Shown: positions 38,461-48,585, counted from the first letter of the stretch. The stretch is 64,000 nucleotides of DNA from Pseudomonadota bacterium (GCA_023412495.1 JAEYNP010000042.1:62001-126000), one strand, 5' to 3'. A program made the numbers and translations. Notes: generated by a model not told the origin, from the letters alone.

Positions 38461-40146
38461 ATGCTGTGTGAATTGCGAGTAAAAAACCTGGCACTGATTG
38501 AATCCCTCGAACTGAACTTCGATCAGGGTGGAACTCCCGGCCTGATCGTGATGACAGGGGAAACCGGGGCAGGAAAGTCCATCATGCTGCGGGCCGTGCA
38601 ACTCCTCACCGGCAGCCGGGCGTCGGTCGACTGGATCCGCAACGGCGCGGAGTCCTGCGAGGTCGAGGCGCTGTTCGAAGTCGATCCGGGCCATGAACGC
38701 CTGCTCCGGAAGCTGGCTGATTGCGGCTTCGGCAGGGATACCACGGTGGTCCTGAAACGGGTCCTGACCAGTGCGGGGCGGAGCAGGTTTTATGTCAACG
38801 GGTCGCTTGCCACCGCCAAAAATGTCGCGGAACTGACCGCGGATATGCTCAATGTGGCGAGCCAGCACGACCACCAGCAGCTCCTCCAGCCGAGTCTGCA
38901 TCTCGATTTCCTCGACACCCTGGGCGAGCTGTGGCCGGCCAGGCGGGAATTCGGGAAAACCTACGGCAATTGGCTGGAGAAGAAGGAGACGCTGACGGAT
39001 CTCAGACGGCAGGAGCAGGAAAAGGAGCAAAGGCAGGATTTCCTGAAGTTCCAGATCCAGGAAATACGCCAGGCGGAACTGCAGCCGGGTGAGGATGAGC
39101 AGCTCGCCGCGGAGAAAAAGCGGCTGAAAAACGCCCAGACCCTGATCAAGGTGAGCCAGGAGAGCTACCGGCTCCTTGCCCACGATTTGCTCGACATGCT
39201 CACCCAGCTGCGGCAGAACCTGGGGCAGCTCGCGGCCCTCGATCCCGGCGTGGTGAAGCTTGCCGAGGACATCAGCGGCTATACCTTCCTCGCCGAAGAC
39301 TACGTCAACGAGCTCCGCGACTACCGCGACTCCCTCGATGACGACCCTTATCGGCTGGAGAAGGTCAGCGAGCGGCTCGATCTCATCCACCAGCTGAAGC
39401 GCAAGTACGGCGAGACCATCGAGGCCGTCCTCGAGTTCGCCGGGCAGGCGGAGGCGGAAGTGCACCACTACGAGAACATGGACAAGCTGATCGAGTCCCT
39501 GGAAAAGGAGGTCGCCGGCCTGGAACGGGAAATGGTGCGGCAGGCCGGAGACCTTTCCGCGCGCAGGCGGGAGGTAGGCAGCGATATGGAGAAGGCCATG
39601 GCGGCGGAGTTGTCATCGCTCGCCTTCGACCGCGCAGCCTTCGTCGTGAACTGGCAGGAGGTTGAACGCGTCCCGGAAAAGATGCGGGAGAGCGGCTGGG
39701 AAAGAGGGGAATTCTTCTTTTCCGCCAATCCCGGAGAGCCGGCCAAGCCTCTTGCCAAAATCGCCTCCGGCGGAGAACTGTCCCGGGTGATGCTCGCCCT
39801 GAAGTGCCTGCTCGCCCAGAAGGACATGGTCGATACCGTCATCTTCGACGAGGTCGACGCCGGCATCGGCGGCCAGGCCGCGGAGGCGGTCGCCCGAAAG
39901 ATCAAGGAGCTGGCCGGGCATCACCAGGTCTTCTGCATCACCCACCTGCCGCAGATCGCCGCCCGCGGCACCCAGCACTTCCAGGTGTCGAAGAAGGTGG
40001 ACGGCGGCCGGACCCAGTCGGCGGTGGTGCGCCTGTCGCCGGAAAGCCGGGTTCGCGAGCTGGCCCGGATGCTGGCGGGCGATTCGGTCACCGGCCAGAC
40101 CGAGGCCTGGGCTAGGGAACTGCTCATGAAAGGGGCGGTTGCATGA
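38461..40146 (+). CDS. recN: DNA repair protein RecN
   Basis: This 561-residue SMC-like protein acts in double-strand break repair. The N-terminal ATPase half has MTGETGAGKSIMLRA (Walker A) and SQHDHQQLLQPSLHLDFLD. Two long coiled-coil arms flank a central hinge (~residues 150-360). The C-terminal half has the signature IASGGELSRVMLALK, Walker B TVIFDEVDAGIGG and the H-loop region CITHLPQIAA. Its stop overlaps the next gene as ATGA. Confidence 0.95.
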   Translation: MLCELRVKNLALIESLELNFDQGGTPGLIVMTGETGAGKSIMLRAVQLLTGSRASVDWIRNGAESCEVEALFEVDPGHERLLRKLADCGFGRDTTVVLKRVLTSAGRSRFYVNGSLATAKNVAELTADMLNVASQHDHQQLLQPSLHLDFLDTLGELWPARREFGKTYGNWLEKKETLTDLRRQEQEKEQRQDFLKFQIQEIRQAELQPGEDEQLAAEKKRLKNAQTLIKVSQESYRLLAHDLLDMLTQLRQNLGQLAALDPGVVKLAEDISGYTFLAEDYVNELRDYRDSLDDDPYRLEKVSERLDLIHQLKRKYGETIEAVLEFAGQAEAEVHHYENMDKLIESLEKEVAGLEREMVRQAGDLSARRREVGSDMEKAMAAELSSLAFDRAAFVVNWQEVERVPEKMRESGWERGEFFFSANPGEPAKPLAKIASGGELSRVMLALKCLLAQKDMVDTVIFDEVDAGIGGQAAEAVARKIKELAGHHQVFCITHLPQIAARGTQHFQVSKKVDGGRTQSAVVRLSPESRVRELARMLAGDSVTGQTEAWARELLMKGAVA

Positions 40147-41192
40147 CCAAAATCAAGGCGCTCGCCCTTTTTTCCGGCGGGCTCGATTCTATCCTCGCCT
40201 CCCGGCTGATCATTGCCCAGGGCATCGAGGTGCAGGCCATCCAGTTCGTCACCCCCTTCTTCAACTACGGCATCCTGGCGGATCCCGAAGGCCACCGGGA
40301 GCGGATCCGGCAAAAGTACGGCATCGAGGTGCTCGTCGAGGACATCAGCGAGGGTTACCTCCGGCTGCTGCACCGGCCTGCCCACGGCTTCGGCAAGAAC
40401 TTCAACCCCTGTATCGACTGCAAGATCATGATGTTCTCCCGAGCCCGAGAGATGCTCGCCGAACGGGGGGCGTCCTTCCTCATCTCCGGGGAGGTGCTTG
40501 GTCAGCGGCCGATGTCCCAACGGCGCGACACCATGAATGTCATCGAACGGGATTCGGGCACGCGGGGCCTTCTCCTGCGGCCGCTCTGCGCCCGGCTCAT
40601 GAGCGAAACCCTGGCCGAGCAGCGGGGCTGGGTGGACCGCAGCAGGCTGCTTGCCATGAGCGGGCGGGGGAGATCCGCCCAGATTGCCCTGGCGGCCGAA
40701 TTCGGCATCACAGACTTTCCCGCTCCGGCGGGAGGCTGCATCCTCGCCGATCCCATTCTCAGCCGCAGGGTCGAGCGATTGTACAATGGCAACTCTCTGC
40801 TGCAGACAGTCGAGATTTCCGTGGCAGACGTCCGCATGCTGCTGGTCGGCCGGCAGTTCGTGCTGCCGGGCGGCGGCTGGCTGATCATCGGCCGAGACGA
40901 ACGGGAAAACAATAAGCTCATGGAACTCGCCGATCCGGAGGATGCAGTACTCCTGATGGAGGAGTGGCCGGGGCCGGTGGGGGTGCTGAAAAAGGCGGCG
41001 GCCAGCTATGCCGATCCAGGCGACCTGGCCCTCGCCTGCCACCAGGCCGCGGCGATCGTCGTCCGCTACGGAAAGAAGCAGCCCCCGGGGAAGAGGCAGG
41101 GCGAAGTTACCTGCACCTTCGGCGGCGCCAGGCAACTCATTGCCGCCGAGCCTCTCGCCGACGAAATCTTCCAGCCCTGGGCGATGATGTAG
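40143..41192 (+). CDS. PP-loop tRNA-sulfurtransferase-like protein (MnmA/ThiI-like, three-cysteine type)
   Basis: The product is 349 residues. A PP-loop ATP pyrophosphatase motif (LFSGGLDSILASRLI) activates the target base. NPCIDCK (~nt 40408-40428) provides a CxxC pair, and a third conserved cysteine occurs in PAPAGGCILADP (~40730). The CxxC plus Cys pattern suggests an iron-sulfur-dependent tRNA thiolation enzyme rather than a persulfide-based MnmA. The C-terminal ~150 residues (VGRQFVLPGGGWLIIGRDERENN..) form a second domain not found in E. coli MnmA. It is translationally coupled to recN. The exact modified nucleoside is unresolved. Confidence 0.75.
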   Translation: MTKIKALALFSGGLDSILASRLIIAQGIEVQAIQFVTPFFNYGILADPEGHRERIRQKYGIEVLVEDISEGYLRLLHRPAHGFGKNFNPCIDCKIMMFSRAREMLAERGASFLISGEVLGQRPMSQRRDTMNVIERDSGTRGLLLRPLCARLMSETLAEQRGWVDRSRLLAMSGRGRSAQIALAAEFGITDFPAPAGGCILADPILSRRVERLYNGNSLLQTVEISVADVRMLLVGRQFVLPGGGWLIIGRDERENNKLMELADPEDAVLLMEEWPGPVGVLKKAAASYADPGDLALACHQAAAIVVRYGKKQPPGKRQGEVTCTFGGARQLIAAEPLADEIFQPWAMM

Positions 41193-41257
41193 CTTCGGTC
41201 CCCCCACAACCAGGGCGAACCTTGTTCCCTCGTTGAAAGTGAAGCGATAGCGAAACG

Positions 41258-41307
41258 GTTGTCGTTGTCGTAATCGTAATCGCGACAACGATTACGACAA
41301 CGACGAC
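41258..41307. repeat. Long hairpin of GTCGTT/CGATTACGACAACG repeats
   Basis: A 20-bp stem (41258-41277 with 41288-41307; one G-T pair) closes a 10-nt loop. It is built of hexamer-like units in the gap between convergent genes. No T-tract follows. Confidence 0.7.
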
Positions 41308-41404
41308 GATAGTGAATAGTGACAACAAATTGTATCCCAGCCACAACTTTGAGAGGGGACGCAAAAGCAGGCCCCCTAAGCCTGCCGGCTGGTGAGCAAT
41401 CCGG

Positions 41405-42355
41405 TCATGCCGAGAAAAGCTGATCGACAGCCCTTTCGTACCTCTCGAGTTTGTTGCTCTTCAGGATCTTCTTCAGCGTTTTCTCCTGGCCCGGAAAGGA
41501 GCCGATGAGATAGGTCCACAGCTGCTTGACCCGTCCCAGGACGTGCCCAGGCCCTGATAATTTGTCCTGATAATGGGCGTAGAGATCCTCGTGGAAGGCG
41601 AAGATCCTCTCCCTCCGTCTCTCCGCCGATTCTTGAGGGTATCCTTTGATCTCCTCGGCCAGAAAGGGATTGGCCAGGGCGCCGCGGCCGATCATCCACC
41701 GGGTTACCGAAGGGAAACGCGCAGCCAGGGCCCTGAAGGTCTCAAGGTCGGTGATGTCGCCGTTGTAGACCAGGGTGTGCTTGCTCTTCTCCAGGCAATC
41801 GGCGAAACCGTCCGGATAGGTCGGACCCTTGTAGAGTTCCCTGCCGAGCCGGGCATGGATGATGATCTCCTTCAAGGGGAAAGCGTCGAGGGCGGGGATC
41901 AGGGCGGGGAGCTCGCCCAGGCCGTGGTATCCGAGCCTTGTCTTGATCGACAGTTCCATTCCCAGCATGGGCATGATCCTGTCAAGAATCTCTAGGATCT
42001 CATCCGGATAGGGCAGGATGCCCGAGCCTCTCTTCTTCTTCGCTACCATCGGCATGGGACAGCCGAGATTCCAGTTGACATGGCGATAGCCGAGCTCGGC
42101 CAGCCGTTTGGACAGGACCAGGAACTGCTCCGAGTCGGTGTGCAGCAGCTGGGGCACGAGGGGCGGGCCGCCGTTGTGCTCCGGCAGGACGTCGCGGAGC
42201 ATTTTGTCGTCGTAGAGCGACTTGCGCTGGGGATTGATGAAGGGCGCCATTGCCGCGTCGAAGCCCAGGAAGTGGCGGCACAGCGTCTCCCGGAAGAGTG
42301 AGTCGGTGAGCCCGCGGATGGGAGCCAGGTAGATGAAGGGGGAGTTGTTGGTCAT
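41405..42355 (-). CDS. tRNA-dihydrouridine synthase family protein
   Basis: This FMN-dependent TIM-barrel enzyme reduces uridines in tRNA. The 316-residue reading begins MTNNSPFIYLAPIRGLTDSL; a 26-codon upstream extension to 42433 is not family-like. It shows the flavin and catalytic motifs NWNLGCPMPMVAKKKRGSG (catalytic Cys in the NxGCP context), IIIHARLGRELYKG and VYNGDITDLE, and ends with MIGRGALANPFL. It is a DusA/B/C-type member, but the subclass cannot be assigned. Confidence 0.88.
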   Translation of the reverse strand: MTNNSPFIYLAPIRGLTDSLFRETLCRHFLGFDAAMAPFINPQRKSLYDDKMLRDVLPEHNGGPPLVPQLLHTDSEQFLVLSKRLAELGYRHVNWNLGCPMPMVAKKKRGSGILPYPDEILEILDRIMPMLGMELSIKTRLGYHGLGELPALIPALDAFPLKEIIIHARLGRELYKGPTYPDGFADCLEKSKHTLVYNGDITDLETFRALAARFPSVTRWMIGRGALANPFLAEEIKGYPQESAERRRERIFAFHEDLYAHYQDKLSGPGHVLGRVKQLWTYLIGSFPGQEKTLKKILKSNKLERYERAVDQLFSA

Positions 42356-42590
42356 GGTATACGTCCGGATGAATGTGAATCTTTTCAGTATTGTGGTATG
42401 TTTAAATACTTGACACGACGGATTTCGTGTCAACCGTGGTATCGCCGGATATCGAACAAGAAAAGTGCAGATGAAGCTATTTTTTTGATATCCGGGATGA
42501 TTTTTTGGAGAGCGGCAGTGGTCTGAACGGCGCCTGGCCGGGGGACAATGTCGCAGATCATCGGAATATAGTCAAGAGCGGAAGGAAAGG

Positions 42591-44075
42591 GTGCAGCAGG
42601 TAACGCCGGAAAAATTGCAGGAGTTTTGGGGGAATTCACCCCCGGAGGTACTGGCCGCGCTGAAGCGGGTGATCAAGAGGAGGGGTGTTCGGCTCTTTCT
42701 GGTCGGCGGCACGGTGCGCGACTGGCTGTTGGGCCGCGCTACCCACGATCTCGACATCGCGGCCGCAGGGCCGGTGCGGCCTCTCGCCGAACTGCTGCGC
42801 CAGGAGCTCGGCGGGGGGGCGCTGATCGACCTATCCGCGACGGACGACGAGGTGATCCGGGTGGTGTGGCACGGAGAACAGGTTGATTTTTCGAGTTTCC
42901 GCGCGGGCGTGGCCTCCATCGAGGAAGACCTCGGCTTACGGGACTTTACCATAAACAGTCTGGCCGTGCTCCTGACGGAGAATGAAGCCACCGAGATCCT
43001 CGATCCGACGGGCGGGCTTGCCGATCTGCAGGCCAGGCGTATCAGGCATTGTCCGGGGGCCTTTGCCGCCGATCCGCTGCGGATGCTGCGCGGCTATCGG
43101 CTGGCTGCGACTCTCGGCTTCGATATCGAGCCGGACACGGCGGCGGAGATCGGCAAGAAGGCCCAACTCATCGCCAAGGCAGCGGCGGAGCGGATCTCCT
43201 ACGAGCTGCGGATTATCTTCGGCTCCACCCGGACTGCCCAGACGCTTGCGGAGATGCACAGGGTGGGCCTGCTGCGGTTGCTGCTGCCAGTACTCTACGA
43301 GGGGGAAAGGGTCGAGCAGCCGGCCTTCCATCACCTCGATGTCCTCGACCACAGCTTCCTCGCCCTGGAGATGATGGAGAAGATCATCGCGAAGCCGGAT
43401 TCACACTATGGCCCCGATGCCGCGATCGCCCGCTATCTGGAAGACGGGGATGCGCGCATTTCCCTCAAATGGGCGGCCCTGCTGCATGATGTCGGCAAGC
43501 CGGCGACGCGGGAATATCCTGCGGAGGGCGAGGGCCGGGTGACCTTCTACCGGCACGACGAGGTCGGCCGCGAGATTTTCGAGAGATTCGCCGAGCGCAG
43601 CCGGTGGAGTAATGCCGATACCGAGCGGTGCGCGGGACTCATCGCCATGCACATGCACCCCTTTCATCTCGTGAACCTGCAGATGGAGAGGGGCCGGATC
43701 ACCCGGCGCGCGGCGGTGAAACTCTGCCGCCGGGCGGGCGAAGACCTGCCGGGCCTCTTCCTCCTGGCCATGGCCGACAGCCTGGCCAGCCAAGGAGAAT
43801 TGAAACCGGCGGGAATGGAGCAGGAGCTGAAACTCCTGTACGATACCGTCCGGGAAACCTACCGGGAATTCATCGAACCCATGCTGCGCGGGCCGAGGCT
43901 GATTACCGGCCGCGACCTCATCGAACATTTCGGCCTGACCCCGGGGCCGCTCTTCTCCGAGATTCTGTCCGAGTTGGAGATCGCCCAGGTCGAGGGGGCG
44001 GTGGTCGACCGGCAGACGGCGCTTACCTGGGTGGGGGCCTATCTCAGCCAGGCCAGGCCGGAAGATACGGCCTGA
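42591..44075 (+). CDS. CCA tRNA nucleotidyltransferase / poly(A) polymerase-type protein with HD domain
   Basis: The product has 494 residues from GTG 42591, preceded by GGAAGGAAAGG. The N-terminal nucleotidyltransferase core is FLVGGTVRDWLLGRATHDLDIAA (quoted as FLVGGTVRDWLL and THDLDIA), with RRD-like RDFTINSLAV. The middle RNA-binding helices follow, then an HD domain (LKWAALLHDVGKPATREY, and HMHPFHLVNLQ). It would add or repair the tRNA CCA end. Both tRNAs in this window already encode CCA, so a repair role is likely. It starts the tRNA/rRNA-repair gene run leading to ruvCAB. Confidence 0.85.
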   Translation: MQQVTPEKLQEFWGNSPPEVLAALKRVIKRRGVRLFLVGGTVRDWLLGRATHDLDIAAAGPVRPLAELLRQELGGGALIDLSATDDEVIRVVWHGEQVDFSSFRAGVASIEEDLGLRDFTINSLAVLLTENEATEILDPTGGLADLQARRIRHCPGAFAADPLRMLRGYRLAATLGFDIEPDTAAEIGKKAQLIAKAAAERISYELRIIFGSTRTAQTLAEMHRVGLLRLLLPVLYEGERVEQPAFHHLDVLDHSFLALEMMEKIIAKPDSHYGPDAAIARYLEDGDARISLKWAALLHDVGKPATREYPAEGEGRVTFYRHDEVGREIFERFAERSRWSNADTERCAGLIAMHMHPFHLVNLQMERGRITRRAAVKLCRRAGEDLPGLFLLAMADSLASQGELKPAGMEQELKLLYDTVRETYREFIEPMLRGPRLITGRDLIEHFGLTPGPLFSEILSELEIAQVEGAVVDRQTALTWVGAYLSQARPEDTA

Positions 44076-44143
44076 AACGCGACGTTCGAGTCGGAAAAGC
44101 CGCCGGTTTTCGGCTTGTCAAAGAAAAATAAATGGACTAATAC

Positions 44144-44770
44144 GTGCGTAAAATAAACGATTACTATGCAAAAAAGGCGAAAAAGGATAAATATCCCGCT
44201 CGCTCGATATACAAGCTGGAGGAAGTGCAGCAGAAGTACAAATTCCTCGGCCGTGGCGACAGTGTGCTCGACCTCGGCTGCTATCCGGGCAGCTGGTCCC
44301 TCTTTGCCTCGGAGGCGGTAGGCCCCAAAGGCATCGTGGTCGGCGTCGACCTGCAGCAGGCCGATCAGTCGCCGCGGCCGGGAGGGGCGCCGATCCACTG
44401 GCTATGCCAGGATATCCTGTCTCCGGAGATGATTGCCGAGGTGCGCAAGATCCGTCCGGCCTTCCGGGTCCTGATCTCGGATCTGGCCCCGAAGACCACC
44501 GGCAACCGGTGGTCGGACGCCCAGCAGTCGCTGAACCTGGTGCGCAAGACCCTGGAGCTGGCCGAAGAACTGCTGCTGAACAAGGGGCACTACATCTGCA
44601 AGGTTTTTCAGGGAGAGGATTTTCCTGAGTTCGTGAACCGGATGAAGGAACTTTTCGCCATGGTCAAGGTGCTGAAGCCGAAGAGTTCCCGCGTTGAGAG
44701 CAGAGAGGTTTTCGTTTTGGGAATGGAGTATCGCAAGCCGGTTCCCGAAAGAGCGTTGCAGCAAGAATAA
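44144..44770 (+). CDS. rlmE: 23S rRNA 2'-O-ribose methyltransferase (RlmE/FtsJ)
   Basis: This 208-residue SAM methyltransferase modifies a 23S rRNA uridine. It starts with GTG. The family marks are present: RSIYKLEEVQ (first catalytic Lys), LDLGCYPGSWSLFA (SAM motif I), ISDLAPKTTGNR (Asp), KVFQGEDF (Lys) and KPKSSRVESREVFVL (Glu), completing the K-D-K-E set. yebC follows 24 nt downstream. Confidence 0.93.
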   Translation: MRKINDYYAKKAKKDKYPARSIYKLEEVQQKYKFLGRGDSVLDLGCYPGSWSLFASEAVGPKGIVVGVDLQQADQSPRPGGAPIHWLCQDILSPEMIAEVRKIRPAFRVLISDLAPKTTGNRWSDAQQSLNLVRKTLELAEELLLNKGHYICKVFQGEDFPEFVNRMKELFAMVKVLKPKSSRVESREVFVLGMEYRKPVPERALQQE

Positions 44771-44794
44771 ATGATGAATCTATAGGTGTGATAT

Positions 44795-45544
44795 ATGTCA
44801 GGACATTCGAAGTGGTCGACAATCAAAAGGAAGAAAGGGGCGATCGACGCCAAGCGGGGCAAGATCTTCACCCGGCTGATCAAGGAAATCATGGTGGCTG
44901 CCAGGGCCGGCGGCGGCGACCCCGACGGCAATCCCCGCCTGCGCACGGCCATCACCGCTGCCAAGACGGAGAACATGCCCAAGGACAACATCGCCCGGGC
45001 GATCAAGAAGGGAACCGGCGAGATTGCGGGCGAAATCTATGACGAGATCATGTACGAAGGCTACGGACCGGGCGGCGTGGCCGTGCTGGTCGAGTGCATG
45101 ACCGACAACCGCAACCGGACGGTGGCCGACGTCCGTCACTTCTTTGCCAAGAGCAACGGCAATCTCGGCGAGTCCGGCTGCGTCTCCTGGATGTTCGACA
45201 AAAAGGGTCTGATTCAGGTGGAAAAGGAAGGCACCTCGGAAGAGGAACTGATGGATATGGCCCTTGAAGTCGGGGCCGAAGACGTCATCGAGGAGGAGAG
45301 CGAGTTCCACATCCATACCGCCCCCGAGGATTTTGAGACGGTCCGTAGCGCCCTGGAAGAGCGGGGAGTGAAATTCATTGACGCCCAGATTTCGATGATC
45401 CCGAAGAACACCGTGGAAGTCACCGACGAAAAAGTCGCCCGCGCCCTGATGAGACTGATGGAAAACCTCGAGGATCACGACGACGTGCAGAATGTCTATG
45501 CCAACTTCGACATAGACGATGCCATGATGGAGCAGATCTCTTAA
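44795..45544 (+). CDS. yebC: YebC/TACO1-family protein
   Basis: This 249-residue protein opens with the invariant [20 protein letters not shown], followed by [11 protein letters not shown].. and [21 protein letters not shown]. This family helps ribosomes through difficult (polyproline-like) stretches or has been called transcriptional regulator. It lies directly before ruvC with an 10-nt gap, a common arrangement. Confidence 0.95.
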   Translation: MSGHSKWSTIKRKKGAIDAKRGKIFTRLIKEIMVAARAGGGDPDGNPRLRTAITAAKTENMPKDNIARAIKKGTGEIAGEIYDEIMYEGYGPGGVAVLVECMTDNRNRTVADVRHFFAKSNGNLGESGCVSWMFDKKGLIQVEKEGTSEEELMDMALEVGAEDVIEEESEFHIHTAPEDFETVRSALEERGVKFIDAQISMIPKNTVEVTDEKVARALMRLMENLEDHDDVQNVYANFDIDDAMMEQIS

Positions 45545-45554
45545 GCCGACGGCA

Positions 45555-46028
45555 GTGGCCAGGATAATCGGCATCGATCCGGGCAGCAGGGTGACCGGCT
45601 ACGGCGTCATCGACATCGACCGCGGCCGGCTCTTTTTCGTGGCCTGCGGCGTGGTGAAAACCACCCCCGAATATCCTTTTTCCATCCGGCTCAATGAAAT
45701 ATTCGACGGCCTCAACGAGGTCATCCAGATGCACGGCCCGGCGGTGGCGGCGATCGAGGAAGTCTTTCTCGCCACCAATCCCCGGTCCGCCCTAAAGCTC
45801 GGTCACGCCCGGGGAGCGGCGGTGGTGGCGGCGATGCAGAACGGCCTTTCCGTCTATGATTACAGCCCCCGCGCCATCAAGCAGGCGGTTGTCGGGTACG
45901 GCCAGGCGGCCAAGGAACAGGTCCAACACATGGTGCAGGTCCTGCTCGAGCTGTCCGGCAGCCCCAGTCCCGATGCCGCCGACGCCCTGGCGGTCGCCAT
46001 CTGCCATGCCAATCAATTTCATCCGTAA
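45555..46028 (+). CDS. ruvC: Holliday-junction endonuclease RuvC
   Basis: This 157-residue RNase-H-fold resolvase has a GTG start. The acidic catalytic residues are in MARIIGIDPGSRVTGYGVI (Asp), AAIEEVFLATNPRSALKLG (Glu) and PSPDAADALAVAICHAN (two Asp). It cleaves junctions moved by RuvAB, encoded just downstream with a 6-nt gap. Confidence 0.95.
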   Translation: MARIIGIDPGSRVTGYGVIDIDRGRLFFVACGVVKTTPEYPFSIRLNEIFDGLNEVIQMHGPAVAAIEEVFLATNPRSALKLGHARGAAVVAAMQNGLSVYDYSPRAIKQAVVGYGQAAKEQVQHMVQVLLELSGSPSPDAADALAVAICHANQFHP

Positions 46029-46034
46029 ACGCTT

Positions 46035-46661
46035 ATGATTGCCACCTTATCCGGCAAAATCCTATTGAAATATCCCGACCGGGCAGTGGTGGACGTGGGC
46101 GGGGTCGGCTATGAAGTCATTCTTTCCACCGACGGGGTGGCAAGGCTCCCGGAGAAGGGCGGCGAGGTCTTTCTTCATATCCACACCAATGTGCGGGAGG
46201 ACGCCATCACCCTCTTCGGCTTTCTTGACGAGCGGGAAAAGGAGCTCTTCCTGGTGCTCCGCACCGTCTCGGGTATCGGCCCGAAACTGGCGCTGGCGAT
46301 CCTCTCTGGCATGCCGGTCGAGACGATCTGCCAGGCGATCGTCGCCGGCGACATCAAGCGGCTCGCCACCCTGCCGGGTATCGGCAAGCGGACGGCGGAG
46401 CGGCTCTGCGTCGAGTTAAAGGAAAAGGTCACCCACCTCCAGCATGGGAATGTGCTGCCCCTGCCCCAGGGGGGGCGGGAGATTGTTGCAGCTGAAGGGT
46501 CGGCGGTGGCCGACGCCCTGTCGGCGCTGGCCAATCTCGGCTATACTGACGTCTTGGCGAGAGGGGCTCTTGCCGCCGTCAAGAAGCAACTGGGCGATGA
46601 GGCCTTTGCCGGCCTCAAATTCGACATGCTCATTCGGGAGGCGCTGAGGACACTGGCATGA
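46035..46661 (+). CDS. ruvA: Holliday-junction DNA helicase subunit RuvA
   Basis: The product is 208 residues. An N-terminal OB fold ([20 protein letters not shown]) precedes two helix-hairpin-helix motifs ([15 protein letters not shown] and [19 protein letters not shown]) and a C-terminal domain III that contacts RuvB. Its stop overlaps the ruvB start by 4 nt. Confidence 0.95.
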   Translation: MIATLSGKILLKYPDRAVVDVGGVGYEVILSTDGVARLPEKGGEVFLHIHTNVREDAITLFGFLDEREKELFLVLRTVSGIGPKLALAILSGMPVETICQAIVAGDIKRLATLPGIGKRTAERLCVELKEKVTHLQHGNVLPLPQGGREIVAAEGSAVADALSALANLGYTDVLARGALAAVKKQLGDEAFAGLKFDMLIREALRTLA

Positions 46662-47713
46662 ATATAGAAGAAAACATTACCGGCAACCGCCTGGTCGGTC
46701 CCGAGCGGCAGTCCAGGGAGCCGGCGAGCGACAACGTCCTGCGGCCGCAGCGGCTGTCGGAATATATTGGCCAGGAGCAGGTGCGAAAGAGCCTCGCCAT
46801 CTTCATCCAGGCGGCGTTGGCCCGCCGGGAACCCCTCGACCACGTGCTCTTTCACGGCTTCCCGGGACTTGGCAAGACCACGCTGTCCTACATCATCGCC
46901 AATGAGATGGGGGCGGGGATCAAGGTCACCTCCGGCCCGGTCATCGAGAAACAGGGGGATCTGGCGGCCATCCTCACCAGCCTGCAGGAGGGGGATGTCC
47001 TCTTCATAGACGAGATCCACCGTCTGAACCATGTGGTGGAGGAGGTGCTCTACCCGGCCATGGAGGATTTCCAGCTCGACCTGATCATTGGCCAGGGGCC
47101 GGGCGCCCGTTCAGTGAAGATGGACCTGCCGAAGTTCACCCTGGTTGGGGCGACCACCCGCACGGGGCTGCTCACTCCGCCGCTCCGGGACCGGTTCGGG
47201 GTGGTGCTGCGTCTCGAGTTCTATACTCCGGAGGAACTGGTGACCATCGTCCAGCGCTCCGGCAGGATCCTCGGCATGAATATCGACCGGAGCGGCGCCC
47301 TGGAGCTGGGCCGCCGCTCCCGCGGGACGCCGCGGATCGCCAACCGGCTGCTCCGCCGGGTGCGGGATTTTGCCGAGGTCGGCGGCCATGCGGTGGTGGA
47401 CAGTTCGGTTGCCAACGCGGCCCTCAACCTCCTTGGCGTCGATCAGTTCGGACTCGACGACATGGACCGCAGGATCATGTTGACCATTATCGACAAGTTT
47501 CACGGCGGACCGATAGGCCTGGAGACCCTTGCGACCGTGGTCTGCGAAGAAAAGAATACCCTTGAAGACGTCTACGAACCGTTTCTCATCCAGTCGGGGT
47601 TCGTCAAGCGGACTCCCCGCGGACGAGTGGCGACAGCCCGGGCCTACGAGCACTTTGGCCGCAAGGTGCCCCGGCAGGCGGCTATCCAGCAATCCCTTTT
47701 CGACGAGGAATGA
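46658..47713 (+). CDS. ruvB: Holliday-junction branch-migration ATPase RuvB
   Basis: This 351-residue AAA+ motor has Walker [16 protein letters not shown], Walker [13 protein letters not shown], sensor 1 [12 protein letters not shown], and the arginine-finger region [16 protein letters not shown] winged-helix end carries [13 protein letters not shown]. The A of the common PPGLGKT motif is PGLGKT preceded by Phe here. It forms a hexamer on RuvA-bound junctions. Confidence 0.96.
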   Translation: MNIEENITGNRLVGPERQSREPASDNVLRPQRLSEYIGQEQVRKSLAIFIQAALARREPLDHVLFHGFPGLGKTTLSYIIANEMGAGIKVTSGPVIEKQGDLAAILTSLQEGDVLFIDEIHRLNHVVEEVLYPAMEDFQLDLIIGQGPGARSVKMDLPKFTLVGATTRTGLLTPPLRDRFGVVLRLEFYTPEELVTIVQRSGRILGMNIDRSGALELGRRSRGTPRIANRLLRRVRDFAEVGGHAVVDSSVANAALNLLGVDQFGLDDMDRRIMLTIIDKFHGGPIGLETLATVVCEEKNTLEDVYEPFLIQSGFVKRTPRGRVATARAYEHFGRKVPRQAAIQQSLFDEE

Positions 47714-47754
47714 AAAGGGCAAACATCAGACCCTCTGATACAAAGGATACGACG

Positions 47755-48585
47755 ATGCGCAAAACAGTGACGGAGATACGAGCGATGAAGGCGAAGGGGA
47801 AGCGAATCACGGTACTGACGGCCTACGATGCCTCGATGGCAAGGCTGCTCGCCGAGTGCGGCGTGGACATCCTCCTGGTCGGCGACTCCCTGGGGATGGT
47901 GATGCTGGGCTACGACTCCACCGTGCCGGTGAGCATGGACGAAATGCTGCACCATGCCAAGGCCGTGCGCCGCGGCGCCCCGGAGAGCTTCGTGGTGGGG
48001 GATATGCCCTACGGCTCGTATCATACCGGGGGGCGCGATGCGGTGGTAAACGGTCTCAGGTTTTTGAAAGAGGCCGGCTGCGATGCGGTGAAGGTGGAAG
48101 GGGGGCTTGCCATGTGCGAGACCGTGCAGGCCCTCGTGACCGCCGGCGTCCCCGTCATGGCCCATATCGGCCTCACCCCGCAGACCGCGAGCCAATTGGG
48201 CGGCTATAAGGTGCAGGGAAAGGGCTTCGACGAGGCGAAAAGGCTGCTTTCCGAGGCAAAGGGCCTGGAAGCGGCGGGGGCCTTCGCCATCGTCCTGGAG
48301 TGCGTGCCGGCAAAGCTTGCGAACATCGTGAGCCAGTCCATCGCCATCCCCACCATCGGCATCGGCGCCGGGGTGGACTGCGACGGTCAAGTCCTGGTAA
48401 TCCACGACATGCTCGGCATGTTCGAGAAGTTCACCCCGAAGTTCGTGAAAAAATATGCCGACCTTGCGCCTCTTATGAAAGACGCCATAAAACGGTACGA
48501 TGAGGAGGTGCGGGCGGGCCTTTATCCCGGACCCGAGCACGGCTTTGCCGGCGAGGGCGACTATCTCGAACTGCTAGCCCAGTAG
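47755..48585 (+). CDS. panB: 3-methyl-2-oxobutanoate hydroxymethyltransferase (pantothenate synthesis)
   Basis: The product has 276 residues from ATG 47755, preceded by AAAGGA at 7 nt. An ATG overlapping the ruvB stop (47710) would add 15 atypical residues. It shows DILLVGDSLGMVMLGYDST (metal-binding Asp), VVGDMPYGSY, DAVKVEGG and HIGLTPQTASQLGGYKVQG. It transfers a hydroxymethyl group from 5,10-methylene-THF to 2-oxoisovalerate. A clear terminator ends this operon. Confidence 0.94.
   Translation: MRKTVTEIRAMKAKGKRITVLTAYDASMARLLAECGVDILLVGDSLGMVMLGYDSTVPVSMDEMLHHAKAVRRGAPESFVVGDMPYGSYHTGGRDAVVNGLRFLKEAGCDAVKVEGGLAMCETVQALVTAGVPVMAHIGLTPQTASQLGGYKVQGKGFDEAKRLLSEAKGLEAAGAFAIVLECVPAKLANIVSQSIAIPTIGIGAGVDCDGQVLVIHDMLGMFEKFTPKFVKKYADLAPLMKDAIKRYDEEVRAGLYPGPEHGFAGEGDYLELLAQ

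Noticed and set aside
41258..41307. CRISPR-like repeat
   Set aside because: It is one hairpin of short units with no spacers or regular array. No CRISPR array was seen anywhere in the window.
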